This document shows, piece after piece, positions 1 to 4,953 of a stretch of DNA of 5,764 nucleotides. Positions within the stretch are counted from its first letter, which is position 1; every line of letters begins with the position of its first letter. This DNA comes from Bacteroidales bacterium (lineage in GTDB: Bacteria > Bacteroidota > Bacteroidia > Bacteroidales > UBA932). The translations under genes and the position numbers were made by a program. The stretch covers positions 1 through 5,764 of the forward strand of contig JAGAAU010000104.1 of assembly GCA_017615135.1 (NCBI GenBank), written 5' to 3'. A model generated the notes under the pieces. That model saw only the letters and a program-made list of their open reading frames with translations, was not told the origin of the DNA and did no database searches.

Positions 1-31
1 CTATCAGAACTGGTTGGTAAAGCAGCTCTAA
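1..31 (+). CDS. C-terminal tail of an upstream gene (partial)
   Basis: The frame starting at base 2 reads YQNWLVKQL and then a TAA stop at 29-31, one base before the peroxidase ATG at 33. Tight packing like this is usual within operons, so this is probably the end of a preceding + strand gene that is co-transcribed with the peroxidase. Nine residues are too few to name a family. The other two frames either lack a stop before the ATG or give an even shorter tail, so the frame choice is an inference. Confidence 0.35.
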   Translation, partial: YQNWLVKQL

Positions 32-32
32 T

Positions 33-575
33 ATGGCAAAGATTTATGATTTCAAGGCCCTTAACAACAAGGGCCTTGAATTTGATTTTGCGCAGTTCGA
101 AGGCAAGGTGCTGATGATTGTCAATACCGCATCGAAGTGTGGTTTCACCCCTCAGTATGACGGTCTGGAGGCCCTCTATCAGAAGTATAAGGGCCAGGGA
201 TTCGTAATCGTCGGCTTCCCCTGCGACCAGTTTGCCCACCAGGAGCCCGGCAGCGATGAGCAGATTGCGGAATTCTGCCGCATAAACCACGGTGTCACTT
301 TCCAGCTGATGAAGAAGACCGATGTCAACGGCAAGGATGCGCATCCCGTCTTCGAATACCTGAAGTCTCAGGCGCCAACGGAAGAGTACAAGGGTCTTAA
401 AGCAAAGGCAACTCATGCGATGCTGAAGGGTATCAGCAAGAGCGTCGAGAAGGACAGTGACATTCTCTGGAACTTCACCAAGTTCCTTATTAATCGCGAT
501 GGTACCGTCATCAAGCGTTTCCCTCCCGTCACAACGCCGGAAGCAATGGAGGACGACATCAAAGCCATGCTGTAA
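33..575 (+). CDS. gpx: Glutathione peroxidase family protein (Cys-type, probably thioredoxin-dependent peroxidase)
   Basis: Predicted to reduce hydrogen peroxide and organic hydroperoxides in the cytoplasm; no signal peptide is visible. The thioredoxin fold carries the family signature NTASKCGFTP with the peroxidatic residue as Cys36 (not selenocysteine), then GFPCDQF (61-67) and QEPGS (70-74). The expected catalytic tetrad is present: C36, Q70, W146 and N147 (WNFTKFL). C82, 46 residues after C36, sits where two-Cys enzymes of this family place the resolving cysteine. This suggests recycling by thioredoxin rather than glutathione, by analogy with plant and bacterial Gpx. The protein is 180 aa against roughly 160 for short bacterial forms; the extra length is a basic stretch around 115-142 before WNFTKF. 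The start is fixed by the stop of the previous frame at 29-31, and no strong Shine-Dalgarno is visible. Its TAA shares one base with the next ATG, implying translational coupling to the OhrR-like gene. The family call is firm; the reductant is inferred. Confidence 0.95.
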   Translation: MAKIYDFKALNNKGLEFDFAQFEGKVLMIVNTASKCGFTPQYDGLEALYQKYKGQGFVIVGFPCDQFAHQEPGSDEQIAEFCRINHGVTFQLMKKTDVNGKDAHPVFEYLKSQAPTEEYKGLKAKATHAMLKGISKSVEKDSDILWNFTKFLINRDGTVIKRFPPVTTPEAMEDDIKAML

Positions 576-1027
576 TGAACAAAGACGCCTTTCTTCTGGA
601 TAACCAGCTCTGTTTCAGGCTTTACACCGCTTCGCGTCTTCTCACGCAGGCATACCATCCGTTTCTTTCGGAGCATGGACTGACTTACCCGCAGTACCTG
701 GTACTGCTGGTCCTGTGGGAGAAGGACGCGCAGCCGGTGAACGACATCGCCAAACGCCTGTATCTGGAGACCAATACGGTGACTCCGCTGTTGCAGCGTA
801 TGGAAAAGGAAGGCATTCTCGTCCGTAAGAAGGGGACGAAAGACGCCCGGCAGATGATTGTTCATCTTACTTCGAAGGGCAGGCAGTTGCAGGAGTCGCT
901 GTGCGACGTCCCGGCCGCCATGGGAAAATCTGTCCTTTGCGACAGCGTTACCCCCGAAACCGTCCCCGAGCTTTTCCAGATGCTGGACGATATGATTGCC
1001 CGGTTAAAGGAGCAACCGGAAAAGTAA
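575..1027 (+). CDS. ohrR: OhrR-type MarR family organic-peroxide-sensing transcriptional regulator
   Basis: A 150-aa winged-helix MarR protein. The N-terminal LDNQLCFRLYTASR (8-21) and LTYPQYLVLLVLWE (36-49) blocks are diagnostic of the OhrR subgroup. The reactive cysteine is C13. Y17, Y27 and Y38 match, with a constant offset of two, the B. subtilis OhrR Cys15 neighbourhood (Y19, Y29, Y40) that tunes the sensing thiol. The recognition helix is around 62-78 (YLETNTVTPLLQRMEKE) and the wing around 83-97 (VRKKGTKDARQMIVHL). C110 and C122 lie in the C-terminal dimerisation helices. One may be the partner cysteine of a two-Cys OhrR such as the Xanthomonas protein (C22/C127). The ATG overlaps the peroxidase stop (TAATG), so it is co-translated with its likely target operon. 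It probably represses the operon until C13 is oxidised by lipid or organic hydroperoxide. The operator would lie upstream of the window. Confidence 0.93.
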   Translation: MNKDAFLLDNQLCFRLYTASRLLTQAYHPFLSEHGLTYPQYLVLLVLWEKDAQPVNDIAKRLYLETNTVTPLLQRMEKEGILVRKKGTKDARQMIVHLTSKGRQLQESLCDVPAAMGKSVLCDSVTPETVPELFQMLDDMIARLKEQPEK

Positions 1028-1043
1028 AAGGCACCCGAAACTA

Positions 1044-2561
1044 TTATTCCCAGCCGTCGAAGACTTCGGGGCCGTAAGTATTGTTTTCGTCGGGGGAGTG
1101 CAGGGGAGACCAGAGCTGGGCAAAGAAGGGATTGATGCGGGCTTCTTCGTCCCATTTCCACGGGCGGGCGTTTTCTCCGTAGGGATAAGGGAAGCACTCC
1201 GGGCACCAATGGCCTCCAAGCAGGATGAGGCGCGGCGATGCGCTGAAAACGTGGCCCCGGGCGCACTTCCACTCAAGCGGGCTGTCCCAATCGCCTTTCT
1301 TCATAGTCTTGGACAGGCATTCTCCGCCGCGGAAAGCGGCTGCCTTGCGCATATCCTCAATGGTAAAATCCGACATCGGCTTGGATTCATCGTAACCATG
1401 GTCGAGCAGTACCGCCTTCTCCGAAGGGTGCGAAAGGTCTGCATGCTTCCAGTCAGGGATTGCGCGGTAGGCATCAATCGAACCGTAATAGGCGGCAATT
1501 CTCTGGGTGTTTCCTTCCTTTATCCAGCGCCTGGTGCCGTGAACCTTGGTATTTGCCAGGTTGGCCATTGCGGCCTTTACCAAATGGGGGAACAGACGCG
1601 CCGCCTTGGTAACCCGCGCAATGCGTATTCCCAACGGCAGCGATTTGCTTCTGCTCATAGCCTCGAAGTACTCCTTCAGGGGCACGTTGGCACGGAAATG
1701 CAGGTAATTCTCGAGAACGTCGCCGTCCAGATACCACATTCCGTGGAAGTTGCGGGTGGTGAACCACTTTGTGTCGAAAATCTTTTCCGGCCTGGGGCAA
1801 CCGATAGACTCCAGCAGCAGCTTCTCGAATTCATAGTTGGAGATACGGTACTGCGCGCCGGAGCCGATATTGTAATACCTGTTCCAGAATTCCTCAGGCA
1901 CCTCCGGGCGGCAAACTCTCTCCAGCAGCCGTCCGCTGTCTTCAACGGTGGCCCATTCCAGCACTCCGCGTATGGGCACATGGAACATGATGGGGTCGTA
2001 GTTTTTGAGGATGGCGGGATACAGGATTCCGGACTGCCTCAGACTCACCCACTTGCGGATACCTTCGCCGGTGAGTATGCGTTCCGCCATTGCTTTGGTG
2101 ATGCCATAATGGTCGTATGCCGATACGCAAACAGGGTCTCCCGCGCGTCCCCAGTGCAGGGGTTCGCGCCTGTCTCCCATCTGAGCCACGGAGCCGATAT
2201 AAACCACCTTGGGCTGTTTCTCTCCCTGTGCGAGCACCGCGTTGCGGATATTGCGGGCCGCTCCCACGTTGACCTTCAGGGTTGCCTTTGGCCTGTAATC
2301 GGCTTTTGGGCTCACCATCCCTCCGGTATGCAGGACTATATCGCTGCCTGTGACTCCCCTGAGAACATCGTCGTAATTGCAGAGGTCGCCCCAGACAACT
2401 TCAATGCTGTCTCCGTATGCAGCGAGCATTTTGCGGTTCTTTTCGGTAGGGCGGGCGAGTACTCGGACATTGTAGAGGTCGGTGCGTGCCGAGAGTTCTT
2501 TCAGCCCGGCGGAGCCCATCACGCCAGTGGCGCCAGTAAGAAAAACTGTGATTTTTGTCAT
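1044..2561 (-). CDS. Extended SDR (NAD-dependent epimerase/dehydratase-like) with C-terminal zinc-finger-like domain
   Basis: The 505-aa protein has an N-terminal Rossmann domain (about 1-310). It shows the dinucleotide motif TGATGVMG (G10, G13, G16), GDL (58-60), a catalytic-type S124 (YIGSVAQ) and the YxxxK pair Y152/K156. This is the extended short-chain dehydrogenase/reductase pattern of sugar-nucleotide epimerases and 3-beta-HSD-like enzymes. A helical, basic middle section (about 310-405) follows. Next comes a compact module (406-460) with C433, H437, C453 and C456 arranged as CxxxH-x15-CxxC (WKCARGHVF, HWCPEC), like treble-clef/zinc-ribbon domains found in DUF4379/DUF723-type proteins. 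The tail (461-505) is rich in Trp, Pro and acidic residues. Ordinary extended SDRs are about 300-350 aa, so roughly 150 residues are additional. The start is well set because the glycine motif begins at residue 10. It lies 6 nt after a tRNA and ends 16 nt from the converging ohrR stop. The substrate is unknown. The SDR call is firm; metal binding is inferred. Confidence 0.9.
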   Translation of the reverse strand: MTKITVFLTGATGVMGSAGLKELSARTDLYNVRVLARPTEKNRKMLAAYGDSIEVVWGDLCNYDDVLRGVTGSDIVLHTGGMVSPKADYRPKATLKVNVGAARNIRNAVLAQGEKQPKVVYIGSVAQMGDRREPLHWGRAGDPVCVSAYDHYGITKAMAERILTGEGIRKWVSLRQSGILYPAILKNYDPIMFHVPIRGVLEWATVEDSGRLLERVCRPEVPEEFWNRYYNIGSGAQYRISNYEFEKLLLESIGCPRPEKIFDTKWFTTRNFHGMWYLDGDVLENYLHFRANVPLKEYFEAMSRSKSLPLGIRIARVTKAARLFPHLVKAAMANLANTKVHGTRRWIKEGNTQRIAAYYGSIDAYRAIPDWKHADLSHPSEKAVLLDHGYDESKPMSDFTIEDMRKAAAFRGGECLSKTMKKGDWDSPLEWKCARGHVFSASPRLILLGGHWCPECFPYPYGENARPWKWDEEARINPFFAQLWSPLHSPDENNTYGPEVFDGWE

Positions 2562-2567
2562 AGAAAG

Positions 2568-2641
2568 TGATTCCGGCGCGACTCGAACGCGCGACCCACA
2601 GCTTAGAAGGCTGTTGCTCTATCCAACTGAGCTACGGAACC
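2568..2641 (-). tRNA. trnR: tRNA-Arg (anticodon UCU)
   Basis: The minus strand folds into a complete 74-nt cloverleaf. It has a 7-bp acceptor (GGTTCCG with CGGAATC, one G-U pair), a D stem GCTC/GAGC, an anticodon stem ACAGC/GCTGT with loop CTTCTAA, and a T stem GCGCG/CGCGC with loop TTCGAGT. The discriminator base is A. The anticodon TCT (plus-strand bases 2605-2607) reads AGA and so specifies arginine. The 3' CCA is not encoded: CTT follows the discriminator, so CCA must be added after transcription. The next gene on this strand starts 6 nt downstream. Confidence 0.97.
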
Positions 2642-2665
2642 AGTTTTTGCCTTAACGAAGGCGGC

Positions 2666-2686
2666 TGCAAATATACGAATTTTGCA
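2666..2686. repeat. Small inverted repeat in the divergent promoter region
   Basis: TGCAAA (2666-2671) and TTTGCA (2681-2686) form a perfect 6-bp dyad around a 9-nt AT-rich centre. It covers the -7 box of the tRNA promoter and lies just upstream of the esterase promoter box. It could be an operator for a dimeric regulator, but six-base arms in AT-rich DNA can arise by chance. Confidence 0.3.
2668..2675 (-). promoter_or_regulatory. Putative Bacteroidota -7 box for the tRNA-Arg/SDR transcript
   Basis: On the minus strand these bases read TATATTTG, a full match to the Bacteroidota primary-sigma -7 consensus TAnnTTTG. The box ends 26 nt before the tRNA 5' end at 2641, leaving room for a short RNase P-processed leader. 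No convincing TTTG -33 element is seen at the usual 19-21 nt spacing. The box overlaps the left arm of a small inverted repeat. Confidence 0.5.
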
Positions 2687-2696
2687 AACAAATTCA

Positions 2697-2704
2697 TATC
2701 TTTG
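2697..2704 (+). promoter_or_regulatory. Putative Bacteroidota -7 box for the esterase gene
   Basis: TATCTTTG matches the TAnnTTTG consensus exactly and is the only such match between the tRNA and the esterase ATG at 2711. A TTTG occurs upstream at 2681-2684, but the 12-nt spacing is shorter than the usual 19-21. Transcription from this box would begin about 2708-2710, directly at the start codon, which implies a leaderless or nearly leaderless mRNA. No Shine-Dalgarno is present. Confidence 0.5.
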
Positions 2705-2710
2705 TAAGTT

Positions 2711-4789
2711 ATGAAAGCAAGACTGGCGGCCATTCTTTTTTTCCTTGCAACCGGAGTTGCCCTGCATGCTTCCGGCCAGGGAGATACTCTCCGAATCCTT
2801 TCTATCGGAAACAGTTTTTCCGTAGATGCGGTTGAACAGAATCTGCACGAGATTGCGGCAGATGCCGGCAAGGTGTACATTATAGGAAACATGTACATCG
2901 GCGGCTGCTCTCTGGAGAGGCATTATGGCAATACCCTCAGCGGGGCCGGAGCATATTCATACCGCAAAGTTGATGCGGAAGGGGAGCGCAGTGTAAACAA
3001 GAACTTCAGCATCCCCGAAGCCCTGGCCGATGAAAACTGGGACGTGGTTACATTCCAGCAATCCAGCCCGTTTTCGGGCCTTCCGGCAAGTTACGAACCC
3101 TGGCTGGGCCGCCTTATCGCTTATGCGAAGCCCCGTGTGCCCGAGGGTGTGAAGTTTTATTTCCATCAGACCTGGGCTTATTCGGAAGATTCCCTCAATC
3201 CTGCATACTCCAATTACGGATGCGACCAGAATCTGATGTACGAGTCCATTATGGCGGCATCGCAGGCTGCAGTGGAGAGGCATGGTATAGGGATTATTCC
3301 CTGTGGCACCGCAATCCAGAATTATCGGGCTACCTGGTATAGGGACAATGTGAACCGCGACGGATATCATCTGAACCTTGCCGGCCGGTATATCGCCGCC
3401 GCCACCTGGTATTGCACCCTCAGCGGTCAGGATGTCAGGGGAAATGCCTATCGCCCGGAGCATCTCAGCATAGGGCAGGTAAAGGCGGCTCAGGAATCTG
3501 CCTGGGCTGCATACCAGAGCCCGTTCGAGGTTACCGACTTCGGCATGCGCACCCGCGACCGCAATGTTAACTACGACCTGGCGCTGGTGCCAGATTTTAA
3601 ACTCCCGGATGCGCTGCTCTGTTCTTCGGGGATGAAGGTGAGAAATTCCGCCGAATGGGAGCACCTGCGTCGCCCGGAACTGCTGGCCCTCTTCGAGCGG
3701 GAAATGTTCGGAAAGGTGCCCCGGGCCGATATAGCCATGAAGAGCGAAGTTCTGGAGAGTGCCACCGGAGTGCTTGGAGGCCTGGCAGACCGCAAGCAGG
3801 TGAAGCTGACCTTCAGTTCCGGCAGGAGGCAGCTCGAAGTAGACCTTCTCATTTACAGCCCCTCAGGCGCAGAAGCCCCGTCTCCCGCGTTCCTGGGGAT
3901 TAATTTTATTGGCAATCACACAGTTTGCGCAGATCCGTCGATTCTGCTAACCCCTCAGGAGAACATGCAGAAGCGCTACGGCAGCTATGCCGGAATTGAC
4001 AGAAACAAGGATGCAACCCGTTATGGGCGCGGTTCCATGAATTCCCGCTGGCCGCTGGAGATGATTCTGCGCTCCGGCTATGCGCTGGTAACCTTCTATC
4101 GGGGCGATATCGATCCGGATTACGACGATGGCTTCTACAATGGTATCCACCCCCTTTTCTATGCCGACGGGCAGACTTATCCCGAGAGGGACGAGTGGGG
4201 AACGATAGCCGCGTGGTCCTGGGGGCTCAGCAGGGTGCTGGATTATCTGGAGACCGATTCTTCGGTTGATGCTTCGAAGGTGGCTGTTGTAGGTCATTCG
4301 AGGCTGGGGAAGGCAGCCCTTTGGGCCGGTGCTACGGACCAGCGTTTTGCAATGGTGGTCTCGAACGGTTCCGGTTGCGGTGGCGCAGCCCTTTCCAGGC
4401 GTGCTTATGGCGAGACGGTAGAGATTATCAACCGTTCTTTCCCGCACTGGTTCTGCGCCAATTTCAAAAAATACGGCGGCAAGGAGAACAAACTGCCCTT
4501 CGATCAGCACGAACTGCTCGCACTCATTGCTCCGCGTCCGCTGTATGTGGCAAGCGGCTCCCAGGACCGCTGGGCCGATCCCGAAGGGGAGTTCCTTTCT
4601 GCCAAGGCCGCTTCTGAAGTGTACAGACTGTATGGCTTCAAGGGCCTTTCCAGGGCTAAGATGCCCGGGGCCGGCGGCGCTGTTACATCTGACCGTATGG
4701 CTTATCACCTGCACGAAGGCAAACACGATATTACACCCTTCGACTGGGAACGCTTTATTAGTTTTGCTGATAAATTCTTAAAAAAATGA
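2711..4789 (+). CDS. Secreted two-domain esterase: SGNH-like DUF4886 plus CE15 glucuronoyl methylesterase
   Basis: The 692-aa protein begins with a type I signal peptide (MKAR, then a hydrophobic stretch to L18). Cleavage is likely near A20 or G22|Q23; there is no lipobox cysteine. Residues about 25-268 form an SGNH-hydrolase-like DUF4886 domain: nucleophile S35 in SIGNSFS and the C-terminal D217/H220 pair in RDGYHLN. Residues about 296-692 form a carbohydrate esterase family 15 domain. The nucleophile is S530 in VVGHSRLGKAALW, with R531 and K534. E568 and W621 sit at the spacings of glucuronic-acid-binding residues in the bacterial enzyme OtCE15A, and H672 (EGKHDITPFDW) is the likely catalytic His. 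The usual acid position 23 residues after the Ser is G553, while D619 matches the alternative Asp. CE15 enzymes cleave lignin-glucuronoxylan esters; the SGNH half may remove acyl groups such as acetyl. It has its own promoter and no polysaccharide-utilisation neighbours in view. Domain calls are firm; substrates are inferred. Confidence 0.93.
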   Translation: MKARLAAILFFLATGVALHASGQGDTLRILSIGNSFSVDAVEQNLHEIAADAGKVYIIGNMYIGGCSLERHYGNTLSGAGAYSYRKVDAEGERSVNKNFSIPEALADENWDVVTFQQSSPFSGLPASYEPWLGRLIAYAKPRVPEGVKFYFHQTWAYSEDSLNPAYSNYGCDQNLMYESIMAASQAAVERHGIGIIPCGTAIQNYRATWYRDNVNRDGYHLNLAGRYIAAATWYCTLSGQDVRGNAYRPEHLSIGQVKAAQESAWAAYQSPFEVTDFGMRTRDRNVNYDLALVPDFKLPDALLCSSGMKVRNSAEWEHLRRPELLALFEREMFGKVPRADIAMKSEVLESATGVLGGLADRKQVKLTFSSGRRQLEVDLLIYSPSGAEAPSPAFLGINFIGNHTVCADPSILLTPQENMQKRYGSYAGIDRNKDATRYGRGSMNSRWPLEMILRSGYALVTFYRGDIDPDYDDGFYNGIHPLFYADGQTYPERDEWGTIAAWSWGLSRVLDYLETDSSVDASKVAVVGHSRLGKAALWAGATDQRFAMVVSNGSGCGGAALSRRAYGETVEIINRSFPHWFCANFKKYGGKENKLPFDQHELLALIAPRPLYVASGSQDRWADPEGEFLSAKAASEVYRLYGFKGLSRAKMPGAGGAVTSDRMAYHLHEGKHDITPFDWERFISFADKFLKK

Positions 4790-4791
4790 TA

Positions 4792-4905
4792 GAATTAACT
4801 GATTCAGTTTCCCTGCCGTCACTGCGTGACCCCTCCCACTTTGTGGGCCCCTCCCTCTTATGTTGCCGAGGGTGGCACAGGCGACAAAACTGAATCAGTT
4901 AATTC
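4792..4905. repeat. 114-bp MITE-like element with perfect 19-bp inverted terminal repeats
   Basis: Bases 4792-4810 (GAATTAACTGATTCAGTTT) are the exact reverse complement of 4887-4905, and the match stops at both ends of each arm. The 76-nt interior is strongly C-rich on the + strand, unlike the AT-rich flanks. It holds three further dyads: GTCAC-TGC-GTGAC (4818-4830), CCCAC-TTT-GTGGG (4835-4847) and CCCTC...GAGGG (4853-4872). Each arm is itself palindromic (AACTG-3 nt-CAGTT at 4797-4809 and 4888-4900). There is no reading frame of useful length. It begins three bases after the esterase stop, so it could end that transcript as a large hairpin, but no T-run follows on the + strand. No clear target-site duplication flanks it. 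A non-autonomous mobile element or a structured interspersed repeat fits best; copy number in the genome is unknown. Confidence 0.75.
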
Positions 4906-4918
4906 AGAGAGAATAAAA

Positions 4919-4948
4919 ATTGGAAATTGAATACAAAGTATAATTTTA
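4919..4948 (+). promoter_or_regulatory. Weak candidate promoter for the NfnA-like gene
   Basis: ATTG (4919-4922) is followed after 18 nt by TAATTTTA (4941-4948), which resembles the Bacteroidota TTTG / TAnnTTTG pair with one mismatch in each. The region between the inverted-repeat element and the ATG at 4954 is very AT-rich, so a chance match is possible. A run of A directly before the ATG replaces a Shine-Dalgarno, as is common in this phylum. Confidence 0.25.
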
Positions 4949-4953
4949 AAAAA

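Noticed and set aside
1028..1070. Bidirectional terminator between ohrR and the converging SDR gene
   Set aside because: The 16-bp gap has no stem with a T-run. A CGAAG/CTTCG dyad at 1058-1068 lies inside the SDR coding end, has only one base between its arms and has no T-tract.
1044..2561. SDR and zinc-finger parts as two genes joined by a sequencing or frameshift artefact
   Set aside because: The frame is uninterrupted, and the linker (310-405) shows no abrupt change in style or stop in phase, so a real fusion is more likely.
1098..2570. 490-codon open frame antisense to the SDR gene
   Set aside because: Its translation shows no recognisable domain motifs, while the opposite strand encodes a clear SDR with Rossmann and YxxxK motifs; it also overlaps part of the tRNA. 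It is a reading-frame shadow.
2957..3664. 235-codon minus-strand frame inside the esterase gene
   Set aside because: It is antisense to the DUF4886 region, shows no family motif and has no start context. The same applies to the 259-codon minus frame at 3947-4726.
4797..4900. CRISPR array
   Set aside because: The short dyads differ in sequence from one another and have no repeated 28-36 nt unit or uniform spacers.
4784..4912. Target-site duplication flanking the inverted-repeat element
   Set aside because: Left (AATGATA) and right (AGAGAGA) flanks share no convincing direct repeat, so transposition is inferred only from the inverted ends.
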